Shown: in pieces, positions 44,814 to 53,703 of the stretch
Position numbering within the stretch: position 1 is the stretch's first letter
Layout of the letters: the number at the start of each line of letters is the position of its first letter
NCBI GenBank assembly: GCA_044222225.1
Contig: JBGANR010000026.1
Location: 1 to 53,901, forward strand
Direction of reading: 5' to 3'
Length of the DNA: 53,901 nt
Origin: JBGANR01 sp044222225
GTDB lineage: Bacteria; Actinomycetota; Actinomycetes; Mycobacteriales; Mycobacteriaceae
Notes under the pieces: model-generated
Told to the model about the DNA's origin: nothing
The model's input: only the letters and a program-made list of their open reading frames with translations
Databases searched by the model: none
Program-made: the position numbers and the translations under genes

Positions 44814-47683
44814 GCGCCCGATCTCGTCGGCTGCCCACCGGCGGCCGGATCGACCGCGGCCGTGAGCTGCGCTTCACCGTCGACGGCACCTCGTACACCG
44901 GGCATCCGGGCGACACCGTCGCCTCCGCCCTGCTCGCCGCCGGGCGGGTGCGCGTCGGCGACTCCATCTACCGGGGCCGGCCGCGCGGCATCGTCGCCGC
45001 CGGCGTCGAGGAGCCGAACGCGCTGCTGCAGGTCGGCGCCGAGCCGATGGTGCCGGCGACGACGCGTGCGCTGGTCGACGGCCTGACGGCGACGACGCTC
45101 TCCGGGCTCGGCGTGCTCGACCCGGCGCCCGACGACGCCGTCTACGACAAGTGCTTCGTGCACACCGACGTCCTCGTCGTGGGTGCGGGGCCGGCCGGGC
45201 TGGCCACGGCGCTCGGCGCCGCGCGGTCCGGAGCCCGCGTCATCCTGCTCGACGAGCAGTCCGAGCTCGGCGGCGCGCTGCTGTCGGGCCGCGAGGAAGT
45301 GGTCGACGGGCGGCCGGCGCTCGACTGGGTGGCGGACGTCGCCGCCGAGCTCGACGCCGCCGCCGACGTCACCGTGCTGTCGCGGACCACCGCCTTCGGC
45401 TCGTACGATGGCAACTACGTGCTGGCGGTGCAGAACCGCACCGATCACCTCGATCCCGCGGACGTGCCGGTCGATGCGGCGCGCGAGCGCGTCTGGCACA
45501 TCCGGGCGAAGCAGGTCGTGCTCGCGACGGGCGCCCACGAGCGTCCGCTGGTGTTCGCCGACAACGACCGGCCGGGCGTCATGCTGGCCGGCGCCGTGCG
45601 CACCTACCTCAACCGTTACGCCGTCGCGCCGGGTGAGCGGGTCGTCGTCGCCACGACCAACGACAGCGCGTACGACACCGTCACCGATCTCGTCGCGGCC
45701 GGCATCGAGGTCGCGGCCGTGCTCGACGCCCGCGCGACGCTCTCCGCCCGCGCCGCGGCCGCCCGGGCGAGCGGCGTCCGGGTGCTGCCGTCGGCGACGG
45801 TGACCGGCACCGAGGGCGACGGCGGGCTCACCGCCGTGCACGTCGGGATCCTCGGCGAGGGCGACGACGTGGCCTTCGCCGAGACGATCCCGGCCGACGC
45901 GCTGGCCGTCTCCGGCGGCTGGAGCCCCGTCGTCCACCTGCACAGCCAGCGGAACGGCGCGTTGCACTGGGACGAGCGACTCGTGGCCTTCGTGCCGCGG
46001 TGGACGGTCCGCGACCAGCAGGTCGTCGGGGCCGCCGCGGGCGTCTTCAGCCTGGCCGGTTGCCTGACGCAGGGCGCCGAGGCCGGCGCCACCGCGGCCA
46101 CGGCCGCCGGATTCGCGACGAGTCCGCCGAAGCTGAGCGGCTCCGACGGCCACGGTCTCGGAGCCGAGGTCCGCGCGTTGTGGCTGGTCCCGGGTGCTCC
46201 GGAAGCGCCTGGCGACTGGTACACGCACTTCGTCGACCTGCAGCGGGACCAGACCGTCGCGGACGTCTGGCAGGCCACCGGGGCGGGCATGCGCAGCGTC
46301 GAGCACGTCAAGCGCTACACGTCCATCGGGACGGGCCAGGACCAGGGCAAGACGTCCGGGGTCGCCGCGTCGGGCGTCATCGCGGCCGCGCTGGGCGGGC
46401 CGGGCGTCGGCGAGATCGGCGTGACGACGTACCGCGCGCCGTACGCGCCGGTGTCGTTCGGGGCGCTGGCCGGACGCGAGCGCGGTGATCTGTTCGACGC
46501 CGAGCGCGTCACCCCGGTGCACTCGTGGCACGTCGAGAACGGCGCCGAGTTCGAGATCGTCGGGCAGTGGCTGCGTCCGCACTACTACCCGCTGGCCGGC
46601 GAGGACATGCACGCCGCGGTGCGTCGCGAATGCGGCGTCGCCCGCACGGGCGTCGCGATGATGGACGCGTCCACCCTCGGCAAGATCGAGATCCAGGGCC
46701 GGGACGCGGGCGAGTTCCTCAACCGCATCTACACCAACGCGTTCAAGAAGCTGCCGGTCGGCTCCGCGCGCTACGGCGTCATGTGCACGCCGGACGGCAT
46801 GATCTTCGACGACGGCGTCACCCTGCGCCTGGCCGAGGACCGCTACTTCATGACCACCACGACGGGCGGCGCCGCGAAGGTGCTCGACTGGCTGGAGGAG
46901 TGGCTGCAGACGGAGTGGCCCGACCTGGACGTCGTCTGCACCTCGGTCACCGAGCAGTGGACGACGGTCGCGGTGGTCGGCCCGCGCTCGCGCGAGGTCG
47001 TCGGCCGGGTGGCCCCGGACCTCGACGTCTCGAACGAGGCCTTCGGATTCATGACGTTCCAGGAGACGACGCTGGCGTCCGGCGTGCCCGCGCGCGTCTG
47101 CCGGATCTCGTTCTCCGGCGAGCTGGCCTTCGAGATCAACGTCGCCGGCTGGTTCGGACGTGCCGTCTGGGAAGAGGTGTACGCCGCCGGGCAGGACCTC
47201 GGCATCACGCCCTACGGAACCGAGACGATGCACGTGCTGCGCGCCGAGAAGGGCTATCCGATCGTCGGCCAGGACACCGACGGCACCGTCACCCCGCAGG
47301 ACGCGGGCATGGGCTGGGTCGTGTCGAAGGTCAAGGACTTCGTCGGCAAGCGCTCCTACAGTCGGCCCGACACCATGCGTCCCGACCGCAAGCACATGGT
47401 CGGCGTTCTGCCGGTCGACCGGACCACGGTGCTGCCGGAGGGGACGCAGATCGTCGCCGCCGGTACCAGTGTGAGCGGGCCGGACCGGGTGCCGATGCTC
47501 GGCCACGTCACGTCCAGCTACTACAGCGTCGCCCTGGAACGGCCGTTCGGGCTCGCCCTCATCGCCGGCGGCCGGGACCTGATCGGGGAGTCTGTGCTCG
47601 CCCCGGTCGGTGATCGGCTGGTGGCGGTCGAGGTGACCTCCCCTGTGCTCTACGACCCCGAAGGGACCAAGCGAGATGGCTGA
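44810..47683 (+). CDS. soxA: Sarcosine oxidase alpha subunit
   Basis: 957 aa. N-terminal ferredoxin-like fold (GDTVASALLAAGRVRVGDS), NAD-binding Rossmann domain (VLVVGAGPAGLATALGAARS, about 115-134), ATGAHERPLVFADNDRPGVM, and a C-terminal folate-binding GcvT domain (about 590-950; MDASTLGKIEIQGRDAGEFL). The methyl group of sarcosine is passed to tetrahydrofolate here, giving methylene-THF. Translation is coupled to soxD; the 3' end overlaps soxG by 8 bp. Confidence 0.95.
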   Translation: MSARSRRLPTGGRIDRGRELRFTVDGTSYTGHPGDTVASALLAAGRVRVGDSIYRGRPRGIVAAGVEEPNALLQVGAEPMVPATTRALVDGLTATTLSGLGVLDPAPDDAVYDKCFVHTDVLVVGAGPAGLATALGAARSGARVILLDEQSELGGALLSGREEVVDGRPALDWVADVAAELDAAADVTVLSRTTAFGSYDGNYVLAVQNRTDHLDPADVPVDAARERVWHIRAKQVVLATGAHERPLVFADNDRPGVMLAGAVRTYLNRYAVAPGERVVVATTNDSAYDTVTDLVAAGIEVAAVLDARATLSARAAAARASGVRVLPSATVTGTEGDGGLTAVHVGILGEGDDVAFAETIPADALAVSGGWSPVVHLHSQRNGALHWDERLVAFVPRWTVRDQQVVGAAAGVFSLAGCLTQGAEAGATAATAAGFATSPPKLSGSDGHGLGAEVRALWLVPGAPEAPGDWYTHFVDLQRDQTVADVWQATGAGMRSVEHVKRYTSIGTGQDQGKTSGVAASGVIAAALGGPGVGEIGVTTYRAPYAPVSFGALAGRERGDLFDAERVTPVHSWHVENGAEFEIVGQWLRPHYYPLAGEDMHAAVRRECGVARTGVAMMDASTLGKIEIQGRDAGEFLNRIYTNAFKKLPVGSARYGVMCTPDGMIFDDGVTLRLAEDRYFMTTTTGGAAKVLDWLEEWLQTEWPDLDVVCTSVTEQWTTVAVVGPRSREVVGRVAPDLDVSNEAFGFMTFQETTLASGVPARVCRISFSGELAFEINVAGWFGRAVWEEVYAAGQDLGITPYGTETMHVLRAEKGYPIVGQDTDGTVTPQDAGMGWVVSKVKDFVGKRSYSRPDTMRPDRKHMVGVLPVDRTTVLPEGTQIVAAGTSVSGPDRVPMLGHVTSSYYSVALERPFGLALIAGGRDLIGESVLAPVGDRLVAVEVTSPVLYDPEGTKRDG

Positions 47684-48341
47684 CCGTATCGATGGCAGGG
47701 GAGCTCCGGTGCTGCTTCGTCGTAGCCCGCTCGCAGGGCTCGTGTCGTCCGCGGGCGACGACGCCGTGCGGCTGGCGGAACGGCCGTTCCTGACGATGGT
47801 GAGTCTGCGAGTCGATCCGGACAGCGCCGCGGCCCGGCGCGTCGAGGGCGCGCTGGGTGTGGCCCTGCCGCGCGAGTGCGGACGCGTCGCGGCGGCCGGC
47901 GCACACCACGTGCTGTGGCTCGGTCCGGACGAGTGGCTCGTCGTCACCGAACCGGACGCCGAGGTGCTCGACGCGGCGGCGCTCGTCGCCACCCTGCGGG
48001 AGGCCGTGGCCGGGGATGCCGGCCGCACACCGGCCGTCGTCGACGTCTCCGCGAACCGGACAGTGCTGGAGCTGTCGGGTCCGGCGGTGCGTGCCGTGTT
48101 GGAGAAGGGCTGCCCCGTGGATCTGCATCCGCGGGCGTTCCAGCCCGGCACCGCGGTGTCGACGACGCTGACCCGCATCCCGGTGCTGCTGTGGCAGACG
48201 GGCCCGGAGGCGTACCGGCTGCTTCCGCGTGCGTCCTTCGCCGGGTACGTCTCGCGCTGGCTGCTGGATGCGATGCGCGAGTTCGACGCCGACGCGGTGC
48301 GGCTCGGCGTCGAGGGCGTCCTCGCCGGCGACGGGGCCTGA
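47676..48341 (+). CDS. soxG: Sarcosine oxidase gamma subunit
   Basis: 221 aa, somewhat like GcvT in fold. The start LRRSPLAGL and the segments LWLGPDEWLVV, VVDVSANRTVLELSGPAVR and VLEKGCPVDLHPRAF are typical SoxG features. The ATG lies within soxA and its stop shares an A with the sdaA ATG (TGATG). Confidence 0.92.
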   Translation: MADRIDGRGAPVLLRRSPLAGLVSSAGDDAVRLAERPFLTMVSLRVDPDSAAARRVEGALGVALPRECGRVAAAGAHHVLWLGPDEWLVVTEPDAEVLDAAALVATLREAVAGDAGRTPAVVDVSANRTVLELSGPAVRAVLEKGCPVDLHPRAFQPGTAVSTTLTRIPVLLWQTGPEAYRLLPRASFAGYVSRWLLDAMREFDADAVRLGVEGVLAGDGA

Positions 48342-49711
48342 TGGCACTGTCCGCGTTCGACCTCTACTCGGTCGGCATCGGGCCGTCGTCCTCGCACACG
48401 GTCGGGCCGATGCGGGCCGGGAAGAGGTTCGCCGACGGACTCGCCGAGGCCGGACGCCTCGGCGAGGTCCGTCGGCTCCGCGCCGAGCTGTTCGGTTCGC
48501 TCGGCGCCACCGGGCACGGTCACGGCTCGCCGAAGGCGGTCGTGCTCGGGCTGGAGGGGGAGGACCCGGCGACCGTCGACACCGATCGTGCCGACGGACG
48601 GCTGGACGAGATCCGCGCCGAGGGCCGGCTGTTGCTGGCCGGCACGACCTCTGTCGCCTTCGACGTCGATGAGGACCTCGTCATGCACCGGCGCAAGAGC
48701 CTGCCGACGCACCCCAACGGGATGACGTTCGCGGCCTACGACGCGGCCGGCGCCGAGATCAGCCGTCGCACCTACTACTCGGTGGGCGGCGGGTTCGTCG
48801 TCGACGAGTCCGCGACGGGCGCCGACCGCGTCGTCGTCGACGACACCCCGGTGGCCTACCCGTTCACGACCGGCGCCGCGCTGCTCGCGATCTGCGCGCG
48901 CGAAGGGATGTCCGTCAGCGACGTCATGCTCGCCAACGAGCGGTCGTGGCGCACCGACGCGGAGATCCGCGAGGACATGCTGCACCTCTGGTCCGTGATG
49001 GCGGCGTGCGTCGAGCGCGGATTCGAGCGTGACGGCGTGCTGCCCGGCGGGCTCAAGGTGCCGCGCCGCGCGGGGCGGCTGCACCGTGAGTTATCGACGT
49101 CGTCCTCGCAGGACCCGCTGCGGGTGATGGACTGGGTCAACCTGTTCGCGCTGGCCGTCAACGAGGAGAACGCCTCGGGCGGACGCGTGGTCACAGCGCC
49201 GACCAACGGTGCGGCCGGGATCATCCCGGCGGTGCTGCACTACTACGTGCGCTTCGTCCCCGGCGCCGACGAGGACGGCATCGTCCGCTTCATGCTGACG
49301 GCCGCGGCCATCGGGATCCTCTTCAAGACGAATGCGTCGATCTCCGGTGCCGAGGTGGGCTGCCAGGGCGAGGTCGGCTCGGCCTGCTCGATGGCCGCGG
49401 CCGGACTGTGCGAGGTGCTCGGCGGCACGCCCGCGCAGGTGGAGAACGCGGCGGAGGTGGGTATCGAGCACAACCTCGGCCTCACCTGCGATCCGGTCGG
49501 CGGCCTCGTGCAGATCCCGTGCATCGAGCGCAACGCCATCGCGTCGGTCAAGGCGATCAACGCGGCCCGGCTCGCGATGAACGGCGACGGCAGCCACAAG
49601 GTGACGCTCGACAAGGCGATCAAGACGATGCGAGATACGGGGCGCGACATGAAGACCAAGTACAAAGAAACGGCCCGCGGCGGGCTGGCCGTCAACGTCA
49701 TCGAGTGCTGA
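48341..49711 (+). CDS. sdaA: L-serine ammonia-lyase (iron-sulfur, single chain)
   Basis: 456 aa. Deaminates L-serine to pyruvate, the exit point of the pathway. The beta domain starts FDLYSVGIGPSSSHTVGPMR; the catalytic alpha domain has ENASGGRVVTAPTNGAAGI. Likely [4Fe-4S] ligands are Cys341 (GCQGEVG), Cys383 (LTCDPVGG) and Cys394 (QIPCIERN); the chain ends in Cys456 (VIEC), as in single-chain enzymes whose C-terminal Cys occupies the cluster until substrate binds. It is coupled to soxG upstream and to the molybdoenzyme downstream (TGATG both times). Confidence 0.95.
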   Translation: MALSAFDLYSVGIGPSSSHTVGPMRAGKRFADGLAEAGRLGEVRRLRAELFGSLGATGHGHGSPKAVVLGLEGEDPATVDTDRADGRLDEIRAEGRLLLAGTTSVAFDVDEDLVMHRRKSLPTHPNGMTFAAYDAAGAEISRRTYYSVGGGFVVDESATGADRVVVDDTPVAYPFTTGAALLAICAREGMSVSDVMLANERSWRTDAEIREDMLHLWSVMAACVERGFERDGVLPGGLKVPRRAGRLHRELSTSSSQDPLRVMDWVNLFALAVNEENASGGRVVTAPTNGAAGIIPAVLHYYVRFVPGADEDGIVRFMLTAAAIGILFKTNASISGAEVGCQGEVGSACSMAAAGLCEVLGGTPAQVENAAEVGIEHNLGLTCDPVGGLVQIPCIERNAIASVKAINAARLAMNGDGSHKVTLDKAIKTMRDTGRDMKTKYKETARGGLAVNVIEC

Positions 49712-52023
49712 TGGACGACGCGAACAGCCCGGTGGACGAGCTCCTCGGCATCCCGGACGAGTCTCGACTCGCGGTCGGGGTGCCGTACGATCACGCCGCG
49801 GGCGTCAAGGCCGTCGCGGTGGCGATGGGTCGGGCGCTCACCGAGATGGGCCCGACGCGGTCGGCGCGCGCCCTGCTGCGGCTCAACCAGACCGACGGCT
49901 TCGACTGCATGAGCTGCGCCTGGCCGGACCCGGATCCGGAGCACCGCCACAAGGCGGAGTTCTGTGAGAACGGTGCCAAGGCCGTCGCCGAGGAGGCGAC
50001 GAAAGCGCGGGTGACGCCGGAGTTCTTCGCACGGCATTCGATCGACGAGCTGACCGGGCGCACGGATTTCTGGCTGGGCAAGCAGGGGCGGCTGACGGAT
50101 CCGATGGTGCGCCGTCCGGGTGCGACGCACTACACCCCGATCGGTTGGGACGACGCGTTCGAGCTGGTGGGGAGTCATCTCCGGGGGCTCGGTTCGCCGG
50201 ATGAGGCGGCGTTCTACACGTCCGGTCGGGCGTCGAACGAGGCGGCGTTCGTCTATCAGCTGTTCGTGCGGGCGTTCGGGACGAACAACCTGCCGGACTG
50301 CTCGAACATGTGCCACGAGTCCAGCGGTGTCGCGCTCATCGACACCATCGGGATCGGCAAGGGCAGCGTCAGCCTCGACGACATCTATCGGGCCGAGCTG
50401 ATCGTGCTGGCCGGACAGAATCCGGGCACCAATCATCCGCGGATGCTCTCGGCGCTCGAGATCGCCAAGCGGCGCGGCGCGAAGATCATCTCGATCAACC
50501 CGCTGCGCGAGGCCGGGCTGCTCAACTTCCGCAATCCGCAGGTGCCGCGCGGCGTGATCGGGCACGGCACCGATCTGACCGACCTGCATCTGCCCGTCCG
50601 CCTCGGCGGCGATCAGGCGCTGTTCCAGGCGATCGGCGCGCTCCTCGTCGAATGGGACGCCGTCGACGCCGGCTTCGTCGCCGCGCACACCCAGGGCTAC
50701 GACGCGTGGCGTGAGAACGTCGCGGGGATCGACTGGGAGCTGGTGGACGCGGCGACCGGGCTGGACCGCGACCTCATCCGGCAGGCGGCGCGCATGATCG
50801 CCGATTCCGGTGCCACGATCTGGTGTTGGGCGATGGGGCTGACGCAGCACCGCAACGCCGTCGCGACGATCAAGGAGGTCGTCAACCTCGCCCTCGTCCG
50901 TGGCGATCTGGGCCGGCCCGGTGCCGGGCTGTGCCCCGTCCGCGGGCATTCCAACGTCCAGGGCGACCGGACGATGGGCATCTGGGAGAAGCCGCCGGCG
51001 TCGTTCCTCGACGCGATGGACGCCGAGTTCGGCTTCGCCTCGCCGCGCCGTCACGGGTACGACACCGTCGAGGCGATCGAGGCCATGCACGACGGGCGCG
51101 TCGGCGTCTTCATCGGGCTCGGCGGCAACTTCCTGCACGCCGCGCCGGACACCATCGTCACGGCGGAGGCGCTGCGCCGGACGGCGCTGACGGTGCAGAT
51201 CTCGACGAAGCTCAACCGCAGCCACCTCGTCACCGGCGAGACGGCGCTGATCCTGCCCGCGCTCGGCCGCACCGAGCTCGACCTGCAGGAGTGCGGGCCG
51301 CAGTTCGTCACCGTCGAGGACTCGATGTCGGTGGTGCACGCCTCGCGTGGGCGGCTCACCCCCGCCGGTGCGCAGGTGCGATCCGAGGTCGCGATCGTCA
51401 CCGGCATCGCCGAGGCGGCGCTCGGCGAGCGGACGCCGGTCGACTGGGCCGCCCTGCGCGGCGACTATCGCCTGATCCGCGCGCACATCGAACGCGTCGT
51501 CCCCGGTTTCGACGACTACGAGTCGAGGGTGCTGACGAAGTCGGGATTCGTATTGCCCCACCCGCCGCGAGACGAGCTGGCCTTCGAGACGCCGAGCGGG
51601 CGCGCCCTGTTCACGGCGACGACGCTCGAGCTGCTCGACGTGCCGGCCGGACACCTCGTGCTGCAGACGATGCGCAGCCACGACCAGTTCAACACGACGA
51701 TCTACGGGTTGTCGGACCGCTATCGCGGCATCGAGGGCGGTCGCCAGGTGGTGCTGCTCAACGGTCGGGACATCGAGGATCTGGGCCTGCGTAACGGGGC
51801 GCGTGTCGACATCGTGGCGCATTGGCCGGGCGATGACGTCGACCGCCGCGTCCACGGTTTCCGGGTGGTGGAGTACGACACGCCGCGCGGTACGGCCGCG
51901 GCCTACTACCCGGAGACCAACCCGCTCGTGCCGCTCGGCTCGGTCGCGGAACACAGCAACACCCCGACGTCGAAGTCGGTCATCGTCCGCCTGGAGCCAG
52001 CGGGAGTCATAGCAGCGGGTTGA
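49711..52023 (+). CDS. FdhF/YdeP-family molybdopterin oxidoreductase
   Basis: 770 aa. N-terminal Fe-S cysteines Cys66, Cys69 and Cys85 (DGFDCMSCAWPDP, EFCENGAK), the short motif of the YdeP group rather than a full four-Cys cluster. Molybdopterin domain with Cys201 in SNMCHESSGVAL at the position of the selenocysteine/cysteine of formate dehydrogenases. LAGQNPGTNHPRML and GHSNVQGDRTMG are cofactor-binding landmarks; the C-terminal molydop_binding domain starts near residue 640. Placed last in the sox-sdaA operon, it probably oxidises formate from the methyl groups, though YdeP substrates are not established. fdhD is not in the window. Confidence 0.85.
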   Translation: MDDANSPVDELLGIPDESRLAVGVPYDHAAGVKAVAVAMGRALTEMGPTRSARALLRLNQTDGFDCMSCAWPDPDPEHRHKAEFCENGAKAVAEEATKARVTPEFFARHSIDELTGRTDFWLGKQGRLTDPMVRRPGATHYTPIGWDDAFELVGSHLRGLGSPDEAAFYTSGRASNEAAFVYQLFVRAFGTNNLPDCSNMCHESSGVALIDTIGIGKGSVSLDDIYRAELIVLAGQNPGTNHPRMLSALEIAKRRGAKIISINPLREAGLLNFRNPQVPRGVIGHGTDLTDLHLPVRLGGDQALFQAIGALLVEWDAVDAGFVAAHTQGYDAWRENVAGIDWELVDAATGLDRDLIRQAARMIADSGATIWCWAMGLTQHRNAVATIKEVVNLALVRGDLGRPGAGLCPVRGHSNVQGDRTMGIWEKPPASFLDAMDAEFGFASPRRHGYDTVEAIEAMHDGRVGVFIGLGGNFLHAAPDTIVTAEALRRTALTVQISTKLNRSHLVTGETALILPALGRTELDLQECGPQFVTVEDSMSVVHASRGRLTPAGAQVRSEVAIVTGIAEAALGERTPVDWAALRGDYRLIRAHIERVVPGFDDYESRVLTKSGFVLPHPPRDELAFETPSGRALFTATTLELLDVPAGHLVLQTMRSHDQFNTTIYGLSDRYRGIEGGRQVVLLNGRDIEDLGLRNGARVDIVAHWPGDDVDRRVHGFRVVEYDTPRGTAAAYYPETNPLVPLGSVAEHSNTPTSKSVIVRLEPAGVIAAG

Positions 52024-52435
52024 CGTATTTCACCTGGGCGAAGCGGGCGAAGTCCGAGTCGTTCGAGTGCACGACTCCGCGATGCTCGATCGCCGCTGCG
52101 GCGATCTGCGCATCTGTCGTCAGATTGCCCGCGGTGCCGACGCCGGTCAGTAGACCGAAGGCGATGCCGACATGCTCGGGGCCGCCGACCAGCCGGGTGA
52201 CGTTCGGCTGTGCGAGCCAGCCCTCCACCGTTGCGATAGCGACGTCGATGCGCATCGGTGGATCGAGTACGCGTGCATTCGTCGCGATTCGCAGGTAGCC
52301 GAAGATCACCGGATCCACGATGCCGATGGGACGGCCCGAATCGACGGTGCCGTCCCACCACTCGCGGGCTCGGTCGTGTTGCGGGAACGCGCTGATGGTG
52401 GCGTAGAGGAGCAGATTGACGTCGGGGATGATCAC
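52007..52435 (-). CDS. vapC: VapC-family PIN-domain ribonuclease toxin
   Basis: 142 aa. PIN fold: Asp5 (PDVNLLLYAT) and a second acidic set (TTDAQIAAAAIEHRG, SNDSDF). The segment VIFGYLRIATNARV is typical of the actinobacterial TA-type group, in which the usual Glu is not obvious. GTG start overlaps the antitoxin stop (GTGA). Its 3' end overlaps the convergent molybdoenzyme gene by 17 bp. Confidence 0.88.
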   Translation of the reverse strand: MIIPDVNLLLYATISAFPQHDRAREWWDGTVDSGRPIGIVDPVIFGYLRIATNARVLDPPMRIDVAIATVEGWLAQPNVTRLVGGPEHVGIAFGLLTGVGTAGNLTTDAQIAAAAIEHRGVVHSNDSDFARFAQVKYVNPLL

Positions 52436-52695
52436 GTCGGATTCCGGCTTGCGAGGTCGATCACGGCCCGGTCTTCGAACTCGTCCGCGAGTTTGTTGAA
52501 GCCCGCGAGATCCAATCCCGGTGCGAGTGTGGCCTCGTGTACCACTGTCCGATACGGCTCTTTCCTCGACGTCGGCTTGGCCAATGCGGACCGCAGGGCA
52601 CGGTTGACCACCTGCTTCATCGACGTCCGGCCGCTATGCATGGCCTCGGTCACCAAGGCGGCCACATCGGCGTCAAGTGTGATTGTCGTCCTCAT
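52432..52695 (-). CDS. vapB: VapB-type ribbon-helix-helix antitoxin
   Basis: 87 aa. The RHH DNA-binding strand MRTTITLDADVAALVTEAM and helix SMKQVVNRALRSAL occupy residues 1-40; the rest would wrap the toxin. It is first of the two-gene operon. TAAGAT (minus strand, 52702-52707) lies 6 nt before the ATG, so the transcript may be leaderless. RHH antitoxins normally autoregulate. Confidence 0.88.
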   Translation of the reverse strand: MRTTITLDADVAALVTEAMHSGRTSMKQVVNRALRSALAKPTSRKEPYRTVVHEATLAPGLDLAGFNKLADEFEDRAVIDLASRNPT

Positions 52696-52716
52696 GTAGA
52701 CATCTTAGTGCCGTCA

Positions 52717-53703
52717 TCAAGAGGCATCAAGATGCTTCGACGGCGTTCGTCCATCGTCCGTGAGCCCCATCAGCGTGAGGAGTTCCCATGCGGTGTGCGC
52801 CGCGGCCAGTCCGGTGATCCCCGCGTGGTCGTACGCGGGCGCGACCTCGACGACGTCGCCGCCGACGATGTTCAGTCCGCGCAGACGCCGGAGCACGGCG
52901 AAGAGCTCGCGCGTGTTGATGCCCGCCACCTCGGGCGTTCCCGTGCCGGGTGCCTGTGAGGGGTCGAGGACGTCGATGTCGATCGAGATGTACACCGGGC
53001 CGGTGCCGAGGCGCGCGCGGATCTGATCGGCGATGGCCTGCATCGATCGCTCCTGGAACTCCTCGCTCCGGATGATCTCGAAGCCGGCCCCGCGATCGTC
53101 GTCGAGTTCACTCGGGTCGTACACGCCGCCGCGGATGCCGACGTGCTGGCAGTGTTCGAGGTCGAGCGTCCCTTCCTCGGCCGCCCGGCGGAACGGCGAG
53201 CCGTGCCAGATGCTCGCGCCGTGCAGCACGTCCCAGGTGTCGAGGTGGGCGTCGAAGTGCAAGACGGCGAGCGGTCCGTGCGCCGCGGCCGCGGCCCGCA
53301 GCAGTGGGAGGGCGATCGTGTGGTCGCCGCCGAGGGCGAGGATCTTCGTGCCCCGAGAGACGAGGCGTTCGGCCTTCGCCTGGATCGACTCCACAGCCTG
53401 CTCGATGCCGTAGGGACCGACGCCGAAGTCGCCGGCGTCGACGACCTGCCGGTCGCGGAACGGGTACACGTCGTGGAACTGGTGATACGGGTGGAGCTGG
53501 CGCGAATGCTCGCGGATGTGCGCGGGGCCGAATCGTGCGCCCGGCCGGAAGCTGGTGCCCGAGTCGAAGGGGATGCCGACGACCGCGAGATCGGCGTGCT
53601 CGACGTCCTCGATCCGGGGAAGCAGTGCGAAGGTGGCGATTCCCGCGTAGCGGGGGAGGTCGGGGTCGTGGCGTTGCCCGATGATGGGCCGCTCGTCGGC
53701 CAT
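52717..53703 (-). CDS. speB: Agmatinase/ureohydrolase family protein
   Basis: 328 aa, arginase/agmatinase fold with a binuclear Mn site. GGDHT (first His), HFDAHLDTWD (Asp/His/Asp) and SIDIDVLDPSQAPGTGTPE (final two Asp) give all expected ligands. GTGTPE favours agmatinase or guanidinobutyrase over arginase. Expected product: urea plus putrescine or a related amine. ATG 53703 has AAGGTGGGA upstream; the longer frame is Arg-rich noise. Exact substrate is unproven. Confidence 0.87.
   Translation of the reverse strand: MADERPIIGQRHDPDLPRYAGIATFALLPRIEDVEHADLAVVGIPFDSGTSFRPGARFGPAHIREHSRQLHPYHQFHDVYPFRDRQVVDAGDFGVGPYGIEQAVESIQAKAERLVSRGTKILALGGDHTIALPLLRAAAAAHGPLAVLHFDAHLDTWDVLHGASIWHGSPFRRAAEEGTLDLEHCQHVGIRGGVYDPSELDDDRGAGFEIIRSEEFQERSMQAIADQIRARLGTGPVYISIDIDVLDPSQAPGTGTPEVAGINTRELFAVLRRLRGLNIVGGDVVEVAPAYDHAGITGLAAAHTAWELLTLMGLTDDGRTPSKHLDAS

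Noticed and set aside
44759..49084. 1441-codon open frame antisense to the sox-sdaA genes
   Set aside because: Low-complexity Arg/Asp/Gly-rich shadow over five well-recognised overlapping genes.
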